NCBI GenBank assembly: GCA_026707285.1
Contig: JAPOXD010000023.1
Location: 186,001-250,000, forward strand
Reading direction: 5' to 3'
Origin: Chloroflexota bacterium
Lineage (GTDB): Bacteria; Chloroflexota; UBA11872
Length of the DNA: 64,000 nucleotides
Shown here: positions 53,900 through 62,770 of the stretch, piece after piece
Position numbering within the stretch: position 1 is the first letter of the stretch
How the letters are laid out: each line of letters opens with the position of its first letter
Notes under the pieces: generated by a model
Told to the model about the DNA's origin: nothing
Database searches by the model: none
Seen by the model: only the letters and a program-made list of their open reading frames with translations
Program-made: the position numbers and the translations under genes

Positions 53900-54735
53900 A
53901 CCTCTGGGTCATCGCCGAGCACACGCTGCGTGAGGCCGTGCGCCGCCGCGTGGTGCTCGCGGCCACGGTCGTCATCGGCGGATTCCTGGCGCTCTACGGA
54001 GTGGGCGTGTGGTTCGGCTACCGCGACATCTCGACCGATCCCGATCTCACGATGTCAATGCAACGGGTGATCGTAGGCTTCATGCTGCAGGGCGGCATGT
54101 GGAGCCTCAATTTCGTCGCCTCGCTGCTGGCCATCTTCCTGGCGGTGGGGTCCATCTCGGGCGAAATCGACCAGGGCACCATGCACGCCGTGGCGGCGCG
54201 GCCGGTGTGCCGCGCGCAGATCGTATTGGGCAAGTTCCTGGGCAATCTCATGCTCCTCACCGTCTTCATCGGCGTCTCGACGGCGATCATGATTGCCGTC
54301 GTCTCCATCATCACCGGGCAGTACGCCGAGCGTGCCTGGACGGCGCCCTTCGCCATGTTGTTCGCCGCCGCCATTCTGCTGGCCGTCACCATCGCGGGCA
54401 GCACCCGGTTGGGCTCGCTGGCCAACGGCGTGGTGGTGTTCACGCTCTACGCGGTGGCGCTGGTCGGCGGCGTGATCGAGCAGATCGGCAACTTTCTCGA
54501 CAATCCCGTCACGTTCGACATCGGCATCGCCACCAGCGTGCTGCTACCCACGCGGGCGCTCTGGGACCTCGCCGGCGCGCAGCTGGCCCAGGAATCGGGA
54601 GCGGCGAGCGGCATGACGGGAGGCCCGTTCAGCTCATTGAATCCGCCGTCCGGCTGGATGCTGCTGGTGGCCGGTGTGTACCTGCTGCTCGCGCTGGCCT
54701 ACGCCATTCGCGGCTTCCAGCGCCGCGACATCTGA
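53896..54735 (+). CDS. ABC-2 type permease
   Basis: A 279-residue membrane protein with six hydrophobic segments. SGEIDQGTMHAVAARPVCRAQIVLGKFLGN is the ABC-2 signature loop (here broken into parts: SGEIDQGTMHAV and RAQIVLGKFLG). An N-terminal basic start (TLREAVRRR) sits inside the cell. It pairs with the ATPase at 52988; their ATGA overlap secures equal expression. No further subunit is seen. Confidence 0.9.
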   Translation: MNLWVIAEHTLREAVRRRVVLAATVVIGGFLALYGVGVWFGYRDISTDPDLTMSMQRVIVGFMLQGGMWSLNFVASLLAIFLAVGSISGEIDQGTMHAVAARPVCRAQIVLGKFLGNLMLLTVFIGVSTAIMIAVVSIITGQYAERAWTAPFAMLFAAAILLAVTIAGSTRLGSLANGVVVFTLYAVALVGGVIEQIGNFLDNPVTFDIGIATSVLLPTRALWDLAGAQLAQESGAASGMTGGPFSSLNPPSGWMLLVAGVYLLLALAYAIRGFQRRDI

Positions 54736-54744
54736 CCGCCCCTC

Positions 54745-54750
54745 TACAAT
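54745..54750 (+). promoter_or_regulatory. Possible -10 element (TACAAT) for the Gfo/Idh-NIL gene
   Basis: TACAAT lies 33 bases before ATG 54783 in the 47-base spacer after the permease; GCCGGCCATGAATCCGGC just after it can form a hairpin. No clear -35 element. Confidence 0.35.
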
Positions 54751-54782
54751 GCCGGCCATGAATCCGGCGAAGAGGCGCCCAC

Positions 54783-56057
54783 ATGGCTGACCCTCTGCGC
54801 GTCGCGGCTGTGGGCTGCGGCGACCACATGGTCGCCCGGCTGCTGCCGTCGATCCAGGACTCTCCAGACGTCGTGCTCACGGCGGCCGTGGACACCGACC
54901 CGACGGCGACGCGAGCGGTCGCGCACGGCGGCGTGCAGGCCTTTCACGACGCCGAGTCCATGGCCGCGAGCGGCGTGGCCGACGCGGCCGTGATCGCCGT
55001 GCCCCACGACGCCTTGGCCGACACGGCGCTGACATGCATTGAGGCTGGTCTGCACGTGCTCGTCGAGAAGCCCCTGGCACGAGACCGCGCCGAGGCCGAA
55101 CGCGTCGCCGCGGCGGCGCGCGAGCGCGGCGTAGTCGCGATGCCGGGCTACTGCCTCCGCTTCCATCCCGCCCGCACGCACCTGCGCGACCTGTTGGCGC
55201 GCGGTCTGACCGGCGAAATCGTCGGCATCGTCGCGTTCAAGGGCGGGCCGCCGCTGAAAGGCTGGCTGGCCGAGCCCGCGCGCGGCGGCGGACAGCTCGC
55301 GTTCGTCGGCAGTCACCTCGTGGACCAGGTGCTGTGGCTGCACCGCGCCCGGGTGGTGAGCGTGAGCGCGCGCGTCGTGAATCGCCACGACACCGGCAGC
55401 GACGAAACCTCCTCCATCCTGATGACCTTCGACGACGACGTGACAGCCGCGCTCGTGGTTTCGCAGGCATCGCCCGCGCACGGCGACGTCATCGACCTCG
55501 TCGGTCGCGCCGGTCGCCTGCGCAGCGACGTGTTTGCCGCCACGGTGGAAGTCAACGCCACCGCCAGCCGCACCTTCGACCGTCCGGCTACGCTGCATCA
55601 CTTCGGCGACGCCTGGCAGGCCATGTTCGACGGCGAGATCGCCGAGTTCGTCCGCGTGGTGCGGCAGCGCACCGCGCCAGTGGTCACCAGCCTGGATGCT
55701 ATCCGTACCCTCGCCGTGCTGGACGCGGTGCGTGAAGCGGCCGAGTCGGGCGGATCCGTCGCAGTCGACGATCCATGGGACGGGCGCGGCCCGCGGGCCG
55801 TTTTTCGGCGCGGGCCCGCACGTATGCGCCTGCAGCTCACCTACCCCGCCGACAAGATCCAATCACCGATCGTCAACGAGCTCGCGCGGCGCTTCGACCT
55901 GCGGCTCGACATCCGCCGCGCGGACATCGACGGCGGCATCGGCTGGGTCCAACTGCTGGTCGAAGGCGAGCACGACGAGATCGACGCCGCCGTCGAGTGG
56001 ACCGAGACCCAGGGAATCCGCGTGGACCCGGTGGAAGGCGAGATCGTCGGCGGCTAG
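54783..56057 (+). CDS. Gfo/Idh/MocA oxidoreductase fused to a C-terminal NIL domain
   Basis: A 424-residue single frame. Residues 1-345 are a full Gfo/Idh/MocA enzyme: AAVGCGDHMVARLL, the VEKPLARD catalytic Lys, and the FVGSHLVDQVLWL His region. Residues 348-424 (from MRLQLTYPADKIQSPIVNEL) match the NIL domain, a small ACT-like module usually found at the end of MetN methionine-importer ATPases or with ferredoxins. Between them lies a terminator-like hairpin (55787-55805). A separate NIL start at ATG 55824 is possible, but no stop divides the parts. AAGAGG precedes ATG 54783. It ends on a CTAG shared with the convergent glycosyltransferase gene. Confidence 0.82.
   Translation: MADPLRVAAVGCGDHMVARLLPSIQDSPDVVLTAAVDTDPTATRAVAHGGVQAFHDAESMAASGVADAAVIAVPHDALADTALTCIEAGLHVLVEKPLARDRAEAERVAAAARERGVVAMPGYCLRFHPARTHLRDLLARGLTGEIVGIVAFKGGPPLKGWLAEPARGGGQLAFVGSHLVDQVLWLHRARVVSVSARVVNRHDTGSDETSSILMTFDDDVTAALVVSQASPAHGDVIDLVGRAGRLRSDVFAATVEVNATASRTFDRPATLHHFGDAWQAMFDGEIAEFVRVVRQRTAPVVTSLDAIRTLAVLDAVREAAESGGSVAVDDPWDGRGPRAVFRRGPARMRLQLTYPADKIQSPIVNELARRFDLRLDIRRADIDGGIGWVQLLVEGEHDEIDAAVEWTETQGIRVDPVEGEIVGG
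55787..55805 (+). terminator. Terminator-like hairpin plus T5 inside the Gfo/Idh-NIL frame
   Basis: CGGCCCGCGGGCCG (a perfect palindrome: 5-bp stem, 4-base loop) followed directly by TTTTT. It sits at the boundary between the oxidoreductase and NIL domains and is translated through. It may be the remains of an intrinsic terminator. Confidence 0.4.
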
Positions 56058-57151
56058 CCGCCAGGATCGTCCATCACCGCCCGGTAGAACGCCGCCGTCG
56101 CCTCGGCAATCCGCGCATGGGTGAATTGCGCCAGCACGCGCGCTCGTCCCGCCTCGGCCAGCCGTCGGCGCTCGTCGGCATGCTCGCGCAGGTCGTCCAA
56201 CGCCTGCTCGAGCGCCTCCACGTCGCCGGCGGGAACTATTCGTCCCGCCTCGCCCACCACCGTCGGCAGCTCACCCGCGTCGGACACGATCACCGGCGCC
56301 CCGCAGGCCATGGCCTCGATGGCCGCGCGCCCAAACTGCTCGGTCCAACCTCGCCGACCCAGGGTCGGCAGCACCAGCACGTCAAGCCCTTGGTAGAACC
56401 CCGGCATCTCCGCGCTGGGTAACGCGCCCAGCAAACGCACCCGGCCATCGCCCGGCGCCTGCCCGCGAATCGCCTCCTCCAGCGGACCCGTGCCGGCGAC
56501 GAGCAGCTCCATGTCGCCGTCGATACGCCGCACCGCCTCCACCAGCAGCTCGATGCCCTTCGCCTCGATCAGCCGGCCGGCATACCCAATGCGAAACGTC
56601 GCGCCGGGTTCACGGTCGCCCGGCGCAAAGAGTTCGGGATCCACGCCGAACTGCGGGACGACCGCCAGTCGGCCCCCGAAGCCCTTGGCCCGCAGCACCT
56701 CGGCCGCCGTCGCGGTCCCAGCGATGCCCGCGGCGCGCCCGAAGACGTAGCGCTCGAACCACGCGAATGGCGGAGGATACCGCCGCCGGATGTTCTGCCA
56801 GGCGAAGAAGACCACCCGCGCGCCGCGACCGCGAGCGACGCGGCAGGCATGCACAGTTGCCGCGTTGTAGGGCTCTTCGTCGATGTGCACGATGTCGGGC
56901 CGGAAGTCCTCGACCGCGCCCGCGAGCCCGGGCCACCAATGCAGGTGAAAGCGCCCGTTCAGCCGCAGGGGCTGGTAGCGCAAGCCGTAGTGCGCGGGCG
57001 TCACCGGTTCGGCGCGCTGCCGCCGCCCGCTCTCGACCCATGAGTCTGGCGCCAGCGCCAGCAGGTCAATCCCCGGATGCGCGCCCAGGGCTTCGAGCTT
57101 GGCGTGATAGGCGCCCACCACCAGCGCCTTCGACGCCATCAGAATCTTCAT
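56054..57151 (-). CDS. Glycosyltransferase family 4
   Basis: A 365-residue GT-B enzyme. The C-terminal half has RIGYAGRLIEAKGIELLVEA and the donor-site motif EQFGRAAIEAMACGAPVI (E-x7-E form). The N-terminal acceptor half has DIVHIDEEPYNAATV. It would add a sugar from a nucleotide donor to a lipid-linked glycan or polysaccharide. Last gene of the envelope operon, coupled to the previous glycosyltransferase by ATGA. Confidence 0.88.
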   Translation of the reverse strand: MKILMASKALVVGAYHAKLEALGAHPGIDLLALAPDSWVESGRRQRAEPVTPAHYGLRYQPLRLNGRFHLHWWPGLAGAVEDFRPDIVHIDEEPYNAATVHACRVARGRGARVVFFAWQNIRRRYPPPFAWFERYVFGRAAGIAGTATAAEVLRAKGFGGRLAVVPQFGVDPELFAPGDREPGATFRIGYAGRLIEAKGIELLVEAVRRIDGDMELLVAGTGPLEEAIRGQAPGDGRVRLLGALPSAEMPGFYQGLDVLVLPTLGRRGWTEQFGRAAIEAMACGAPVIVSDAGELPTVVGEAGRIVPAGDVEALEQALDDLREHADERRRLAEAGRARVLAQFTHARIAEATAAFYRAVMDDPGG

Positions 57152-58206
57152 CCCGCCGCCTTGGCGTAGACCGCCATCGTCGCCTCGGCCGCCCGCTCCC
57201 AGGTGAATCCGCGCGCCCGCGCGATGCCCGCATCACGCAGCGACGCCGCTCGGTTCGGATCGCTCAGCACGTCCGCCACGGCAGTCGTCCAGCCGTCAGC
57301 GTCATCCGGATTCACCAACACCGCGGCGTCGCCCACGACCTCCGGGATCGACGTCACATCCGAGGCCACGACCGGCACGCCGCACGCCATGGCCTCCACC
57401 GGGTCCAGTCCAAACCCCTCGTAGCGCGACGGGAACACGAAGACGGCAGCGGCCCGGTAGAGGGCCGCCTTATCGGCCTCCGGCACCTCCCCAATCACGT
57501 GCAGCCAGGGGACGTCACGGTGGCCGCGAAACCAGTCCACGTACACCGGGCTCTGGGGCCGGGGCGCGCGCCCCGCGACGACCAGGGCAACGCCGGTCGC
57601 CGACCATATGCCCGGCCATGCCCGGAGCAGCACGCCCAGATTCTTGCGAGCGTCCAGCGCCCCCAGATACAGCGCAAACCGCGCCGGAAGACCGAAGCGG
57701 CCCCGAAGCGCCGCGTCGCGGCCGTTGGGCGTCGGGGTCAGGCTCGCGGCGATGCCGTTGTGGATCACGTGAATCCGATCGGCCGGCACGCCCAGCACCG
57801 TGGTGAGCTCGCGCCGGGTCCAGTGCGACACCGAGATCACGTGGCGGCTACGCCGCAGCCCCACGCGAGTGAGCAGGTTGTAGAGCCGCCGCGGTCGGCT
57901 GGCGCCGTACTCGGGCAACACGAAGGGAATGGCGTCATGCGCGGTCACGATGGCGCGCGGGACGGCGACCGGCGGCGCGAGGTGCGGCGCGTGCAGCACG
58001 TCGCCGGAACGGCGTGCGGCCACGGGCCATGCCGCCTGCTCCCACCACACCTTCCCGGCGCGGCCCCGCGCTCGGTTCCCGGGCACGCGCTCCACGATCT
58101 CGATGTCCGGGTATCCGGCCCGCAGCGCGGCGACCAGGTGCTCCAGGTGTTGACCGGTGCCCGTCAGTGGATATAGGCGAAAGAGGGCGTTGAGCTCGAC
58201 GCGCAC
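57148..58206 (-). CDS. Glycosyltransferase family 4
   Basis: A 352-residue GT-B enzyme, mannosyl/rhamnosyltransferase-like. ALYLGALDARKNLGVLLRAW and PSRYEGFGLDPVEAMACGVP (donor site E-G-F-G-x7-E) are clear. APHLAPP and VTAHDAIPF are the acceptor-side motifs shared with the enzyme at 58915, so those two are related. GTG start, 15 bases after the PlsY-like gene. Confidence 0.88.
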   Translation of the reverse strand: MRVELNALFRLYPLTGTGQHLEHLVAALRAGYPDIEIVERVPGNRARGRAGKVWWEQAAWPVAARRSGDVLHAPHLAPPVAVPRAIVTAHDAIPFVLPEYGASRPRRLYNLLTRVGLRRSRHVISVSHWTRRELTTVLGVPADRIHVIHNGIAASLTPTPNGRDAALRGRFGLPARFALYLGALDARKNLGVLLRAWPGIWSATGVALVVAGRAPRPQSPVYVDWFRGHRDVPWLHVIGEVPEADKAALYRAAAVFVFPSRYEGFGLDPVEAMACGVPVVASDVTSIPEVVGDAAVLVNPDDADGWTTAVADVLSDPNRAASLRDAGIARARGFTWERAAEATMAVYAKAAG

Positions 58207-58221
58207 CGGAGGCTTGCGCGC

Positions 58222-58893
58222 CTAGCGGTTTTCGTTGATGCCGAACCGCCGGTAGACGCCCAGGGCCGTGGCGTCGTCTCCACTAAACGCGACCTTCAGC
58301 GTCAGCAGCACCGCAATCACCGCTCCGCCGATCGCGAACGTCCACGAGCCCTGCATGAGCCCGAAGACCACCGGGATCGCCGCGTGAAGCACGCGGGCCG
58401 CGGGCACGTTGCGCCGCAGGGCCAGAATCGCCGCCAGCCACACGCCAAAGAGCACCAACAGCATGAGCGGGGCGGCTACCAGCAGCGCCCAACCCACCGT
58501 GGTGCTGCCGCGACTCCCGCGAAACTTGGCGAAGAGCTGCCACATATTGCCCGCGGTGAGCCCCGCCATGGCCACCATGAGACCGACGTCATCCCGCATC
58601 GGAACCCACCAGTCGGCGGGATACTGCCATCCCCAGGGAAACCAGCCCTCGGGAAACCAGCCCGCCAGGAACACGGTGAGCGCGGCCAAGATGCCGTGGC
58701 CCACGATCGTGAGCAGGCCGGGCAGCTTGCCCACGTTGAACATCGTGTTCAGCACGCCCAGGTTGCCGGAACCGATCCGTCGCAGGTCCGTCCGCTTGAG
58801 CACGGCGGACATGATCAACGCGACCGGCACGCTGCCAAGCAGGTAGGCCACAACGCCCAGGACCGCGTAGCTCAAGATGTCGGGAGGTGTCAT
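58222..58893 (-). CDS. PlsY-like glycerol-3-phosphate acyltransferase, divergent
   Basis: A 223-residue polytopic membrane protein with five or six helices. YLLGSVPVALIMS and GSGNLGVLNT correspond to PlsY motif 1 (GSGNIGATN). The normally invariant motif 2 (GGKGVAT-like) reads KFRGSRGSTTV, and the insertion after helix 3 (WFPEGWFPWGWQYP) is Trp-rich. PlsY transfers acyl from acyl phosphate to glycerol 3-phosphate, the first step of phospholipid synthesis. Given the changes and its position between glycosyltransferases, it may acylate another acceptor. AAGG lies upstream of ATG 58893. Confidence 0.75.
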   Translation of the reverse strand: MTPPDILSYAVLGVVAYLLGSVPVALIMSAVLKRTDLRRIGSGNLGVLNTMFNVGKLPGLLTIVGHGILAALTVFLAGWFPEGWFPWGWQYPADWWVPMRDDVGLMVAMAGLTAGNMWQLFAKFRGSRGSTTVGWALLVAAPLMLLVLFGVWLAAILALRRNVPAARVLHAAIPVVFGLMQGSWTFAIGGAVIAVLLTLKVAFSGDDATALGVYRRFGINENR

Positions 58894-58914
58894 GCGCCTT
58901 GCCTCGGTCGCAGT

Positions 58915-60090
58915 CTACCGCTTCGCGGCGACTCCGCTGCCCTGTGGCGACGGCTCGCCGCGGCGCGCCTCGGCGTAGATGTCGAGCATCTGCCGCGCCG
59001 AGCGGGACCAGGAGAAATTCTCGAGCCGGCGCCTCCCGCGTCCCACCAGCTTCGCGCGCCGATCGGCATCCCGCACCACGCGCACGATGCCGGCGGCGAT
59101 CGAGTCCGGGTCGTGCGGGTCCACCAGCTCCGCCGCATCCCCCGCCGCCTCGAGCATCCCGGACCCGTTGGACGTCACGACCGGGGCGCCGCAGGCGAAC
59201 GCCTCCAGGATCGGAAGGCCAAAGCCCTCAGCAAAGCTCGGATACACCAGTGCGGACGCCTGGCGATAGAGCGCGCGCAGCGTGGCGTCGCTGGTTTGGC
59301 CCACGAAGCGAACGCCGGGCGGTCCGGCCGACTCGATGTCGGCAAACACCCGCTCGCACAGCCAGCCCTCGCGTCCCACGTGCACGACCGGCAGCATCCG
59401 GCCCAGTTCCCGCCCGCTCAGCGCGGCGGCGCGGGCCAGCCCCCCGAGATTCTTGCGTGGATGAATCGTGCCCACGCTCAGCAGATATTCCTCGGGCAGC
59501 CGCAACCGATGCCGCACCGCGGCCAGCTCCTCCGCGCCGTCCCGCTCGTGGAATTCGGAGCTCACCGCATTCGGCACGACCCGGATTCGGTGCGGGCGCA
59601 CGCCGTAGCGCGTCATCAGGTCCCGGCGCGTGGTCTCCGAGACCGCGACCACCAATCGCGCACGGTCGATCGACCACGGCACCGCGGACTCCAGAAACCG
59701 CCGCTGGGCCGGGTGCGCGTCCTCGGGCCGGGTAGCAAACGCCAGGTCGTGCACGGTGACCACCCCGGCCGCGGCGATGCGCGGCGGGAGCACGAAGTCC
59801 GGCCCGTGCATCACGTGCAGCGGACCCAGCAGCGCTTCGATGGGCAGCGGCAGGCGCGCCTTGTACCAGCCCGCCAGCATGACGCGCGGACTGAGCGGCA
59901 GCCGCCGCAGCTTGACCCGCTCGTGAACGCCCAGCGCGTCGGCCGCGGGCACGGGGCCGCGGTGGGCATAGACCAATCGCAGGTCGGGACAGTCCGGCAG
60001 CCGCAGCAGGGCGTTCACCAGCTCGCGCGTCGCGCGGCCGATGCCTTCCCGTTGGGTGGCGGCGGACGTGTAGTCGATGCCGACCCGCAC
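58915..60090 (-). CDS. Glycosyltransferase family 4
   Basis: A 391-residue GT-B enzyme. VRVGIDYTSAATQREGIGRA is the N-terminal acceptor loop; LLSVGTIHPRKNLGGLARA and PSFAEGFGLPILEAFACGAP carry the donor-site Glu pair. GTG 60090 is chosen because it lies 8 bases after the flippase-like stop; the frame continues to 60429 only as a shadow of that gene. Relatives are mannosyl- and rhamnosyltransferases of surface polysaccharide clusters. Confidence 0.88.
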   Translation of the reverse strand: MRVGIDYTSAATQREGIGRATRELVNALLRLPDCPDLRLVYAHRGPVPAADALGVHERVKLRRLPLSPRVMLAGWYKARLPLPIEALLGPLHVMHGPDFVLPPRIAAAGVVTVHDLAFATRPEDAHPAQRRFLESAVPWSIDRARLVVAVSETTRRDLMTRYGVRPHRIRVVPNAVSSEFHERDGAEELAAVRHRLRLPEEYLLSVGTIHPRKNLGGLARAAALSGRELGRMLPVVHVGREGWLCERVFADIESAGPPGVRFVGQTSDATLRALYRQASALVYPSFAEGFGLPILEAFACGAPVVTSNGSGMLEAAGDAAELVDPHDPDSIAAGIVRVVRDADRRAKLVGRGRRRLENFSWSRSARQMLDIYAEARRGEPSPQGSGVAAKR

Positions 60091-60098
60091 GCGTGGCC

Positions 60099-61133
60099 CT
60101 ACCGCTTCATTCGCGTCAACGCAAACATCGCCGCGCCCGTGACCGTGACGCACCAATAGGAGATGAAGCGGTCGATGATCGCCACCACCCCCGCCGGTCC
60201 GGCGCTCACGCCGCCGGCCACTCGCAGCAGTCCGATGATCCCGCCATCCACCGCTCCCAGGCCGCCGGGCGTCGGAAACGCCAGCAGCAGCGACGCGGCC
60301 GCGCCGCTGAAGAAAATCGTGCCCAGGCCCAGCTCGAGCCCAACCGCCCGCGTCACAAAGGTCAGCCGGCCCATCTCCGCCGACCAGATGACGAAGCTCA
60401 GCAGCCAGAGCGCGGGTCCGCTGCGCCAAGTCCAGCTATCGAACACGCCGCTGTGGAAGCGCTCATAGATCTCGCCCACGCGCTTCGGGAATCGTCGGAA
60501 GATCGGGCTGCCGAACATGAGCATGGCGAACACCGCCGCGGCAAGAACGGCCAGCACCACCACCGCCACCATGATGATCCGGCCCACGTCCTCGCCAACC
60601 TCCGTCTGCTGCAGCACGAACACCGAGCTCACCAGCACAATCAGGATCAACGTCACGACATCGAGCACCCGCTCGGTGAACACCGTCCCGAGCGTGCGCG
60701 TGAGCGACGTGCCGTAGTTGGCGCGGGCCATGTAGGCCCGGTAGACGTCCCCCATCTTGAGCGGAATGACGCCGTTCACGAACCACGAGATGTACAGGAT
60801 CTGGAACAAGCCCCACATCGTGTATTTCGGGGTCGTCTCCTCATGCTTGACCGCGTTGTTCAGCAAAATGCGCCAGCGCAAGGTCCGCAGCGGAAAATTC
60901 AAGGCGTAGACCACGAACGCGGCCACGATCAGCCAAGGATTCGCGCGCGACAGACGATCCAGGATTTCCTCGATCGACAGGTCGTTCAGGAACCACACCA
61001 GCACCAACAGCGCCGCGGCGATCGCGAAACTCAGAAGCGTCCGAACGCTCAGAAAGCCGCGGCGTAGGGCCGGGCGGGCGACCAGCGGCCCCTCCGGTCC
61101 GGCGCCGTCGGGCGGGATCTCCCGCTCGTTCAT
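60099..61133 (-). CDS. LPG_synthase_TM / AglD-like membrane protein (UPF0104)
   Basis: A 344-residue protein with about eight hydrophobic helices of the flippase-like lysylphosphatidylglycerol-synthase transmembrane family: FPLRTLRWRILL, NGVIPLKMGDVYRAYMA, GTVFTERVLDVVTL and FPTPGGLGAVDGGIIGLL are its conserved blocks. It lacks the soluble aminoacyltransferase domain of MprF, so it is probably a lipid-linked sugar or phospholipid transporter. ATG 61133 overlaps the ligase stop (ATGA); a longer frame starts at 61181 inside the upstream gene. Confidence 0.88.
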   Translation of the reverse strand: MNEREIPPDGAGPEGPLVARPALRRGFLSVRTLLSFAIAAALLVLVWFLNDLSIEEILDRLSRANPWLIVAAFVVYALNFPLRTLRWRILLNNAVKHEETTPKYTMWGLFQILYISWFVNGVIPLKMGDVYRAYMARANYGTSLTRTLGTVFTERVLDVVTLILIVLVSSVFVLQQTEVGEDVGRIIMVAVVVLAVLAAAVFAMLMFGSPIFRRFPKRVGEIYERFHSGVFDSWTWRSGPALWLLSFVIWSAEMGRLTFVTRAVGLELGLGTIFFSGAAASLLLAFPTPGGLGAVDGGIIGLLRVAGGVSAGPAGVVAIIDRFISYWCVTVTGAAMFALTRMKR

Positions 61134-62770
61134 GACGCCGTTCCCGCGACCTGGGGCGCCTGCCGTCGACCGCGCTCCCACTCAATCGCGTAGCTCAGCC
61201 CAATGAAGAGCGCGAAGACTAGACCCATGCCGTTCACGAACAAGCTGTCCACCAGGTTGTGCAGCGAAAACGCGACCATACCGCCCAGCGCCCCGATCGT
61301 CGCCCACTCCCAGGGCGTGCCCCGCGCCCACTGCACCGCGCGAACGCAGCGCCAGATGGCCCAGACGCTGAGCGCCAGAAACGCGACCGCCGCCGGCAAC
61401 CCGGCCTCGGCCGCGAAGTTCAGATAGATGTTGTGCGCATGTCCCGGCAACTGCAAGAACGGCTCGAAGTTGAATCTGGAGTACGCCTCGTCGTAGTTGC
61501 CTGCACCCACCCCGATCAGCGGAGCGCTCATGAACATTCGCCGGCCGGCCTCCCACTGGGCCAGCCGCTCGCTGATGGCGAAATCGTCGTCCACCACGAT
61601 GCGCAAGGCGTCGCGAACCTCCGTCCGGCCTTCCACCGCCGCCCGCGCCGGATCGGGCAGCGCCCGTTCCAGCCCCCCCGTGAGCTGCCAGCCGGCGAAA
61701 GCCAGGAACCCGGCCACGATCAGCGCCACCGTCGCCGCGCCCAGCACGCGGACCCGCGGCATCGCCGCCAGCAGCACGACGGCCGTGCTTCCAATCATTC
61801 CAATCCAGGCTCCTCGCGAGCGGCTGATCACCACCGCCACCAGCACCAGCAGCCAGAGCACGGTAATCCAGGGACGTCGCGAACGTCGGGCATAGATCGC
61901 ACCGGCCAGCAGCAACGGCAAATGCAATCCAAGGTACCCGCCAAAGGGATTGGGCTGCTCGAAGGTCCCGAACGACCGGATCAGGCCGCCCACGTTGAAC
62001 GCCGCCGGTCCAATGCCCGTGATCGCCTGCGCCAGCCCCACCGCGGCCTCCGCCGCCACGGCGATTCCGACCAGCCAAGCCACCGCAATTCGCGCGTCGG
62101 CGTGGCGCAGGACATCCGCCAGCAGCACGACCGCCACGGCCACCTGCAGCCACTTGATGGTTTCCTTGAGCACCGGCGCCGGGTCAATGGCCAGTACGCC
62201 GGTGATGCTGAGCCACGCGGCGAACAGCGCAATCGCCAGCGCCAGCCGGGGGATTTCGATCCGCCCGCGGCCGTGCCCCCCAAGCCACACCACCAGCGCC
62301 GCCCCCAGCGCAAAGTCGCTCAATCCCACCACCGACGGCCCGAGGGCAATCTCGCCCAGGCCGCGAAACGGGACCAGGGCCACGGCCGCGGCCGCCAGCA
62401 CGGCGGTCGTGGTCCGCGCGTCCGGCAGCCTGCCGGCGATTCGCAGTCCCCCGACCAGCACCACCCCGCCCAGCGCGACGAGCGCCATGCTCAGTAGCGC
62501 CGGCGGCGTTTGCACGATCGCGACGGCCACGAAGGCGACAACCGCCAGGGCCGACAGCCAGCGCAGCCCGCGCGCTCGATCTTGCGCCGTCCACCAGGCG
62601 GCGGCCGCCAGCGCCGCCCCAAGCACCGGCGGCGCGATTTGCAGCACGCCGCCAAGCTCCGCCGCCGCCAGCGCTCCGTAGATGCCGGACACCACGACGG
62701 CGGCCAGCGCCAGCAGCAGCTGCGGCGTCCAGGCCGAGACGAGGGCGCTTGGGCTAGTTCGGCTCAGCAA
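61130..62770 (-). CDS. O-antigen ligase / Wzy-like polymerase family membrane protein
   Basis: A protein of about 546 residues with 12 or more hydrophobic helices. The Wzy_C-type region is clear: FEQPNPFGGYLGLHLPLLLA, SRSRGAWIGM and, in the large external loop, GVGAGNYDEAYSRF and PGHAHNIYLNFAAEAGLP with the conserved His. It joins or polymerises glycan repeat units on the outer face of the membrane. The start is uncertain: TTG 62770 overlaps the epimerase end by 17 bases; the frame reaches ATG 62827. In an organism that may lack LPS it more likely acts on a capsular or wall polysaccharide. Confidence 0.83.
   Translation of the reverse strand: MLSRTSPSALVSAWTPQLLLALAAVVVSGIYGALAAAELGGVLQIAPPVLGAALAAAAWWTAQDRARGLRWLSALAVVAFVAVAIVQTPPALLSMALVALGGVVLVGGLRIAGRLPDARTTTAVLAAAAVALVPFRGLGEIALGPSVVGLSDFALGAALVVWLGGHGRGRIEIPRLALAIALFAAWLSITGVLAIDPAPVLKETIKWLQVAVAVVLLADVLRHADARIAVAWLVGIAVAAEAAVGLAQAITGIGPAAFNVGGLIRSFGTFEQPNPFGGYLGLHLPLLLAGAIYARRSRRPWITVLWLLVLVAVVISRSRGAWIGMIGSTAVVLLAAMPRVRVLGAATVALIVAGFLAFAGWQLTGGLERALPDPARAAVEGRTEVRDALRIVVDDDFAISERLAQWEAGRRMFMSAPLIGVGAGNYDEAYSRFNFEPFLQLPGHAHNIYLNFAAEAGLPAAVAFLALSVWAIWRCVRAVQWARGTPWEWATIGALGGMVAFSLHNLVDSLFVNGMGLVFALFIGLSYAIEWERGRRQAPQVAGTAS

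Noticed and set aside
60091-60429. Extension of the GT4 gene to 504 codons
   Set aside because: The extension is a shadow of the AglD-like gene; GTG 60090 gives the normal start.
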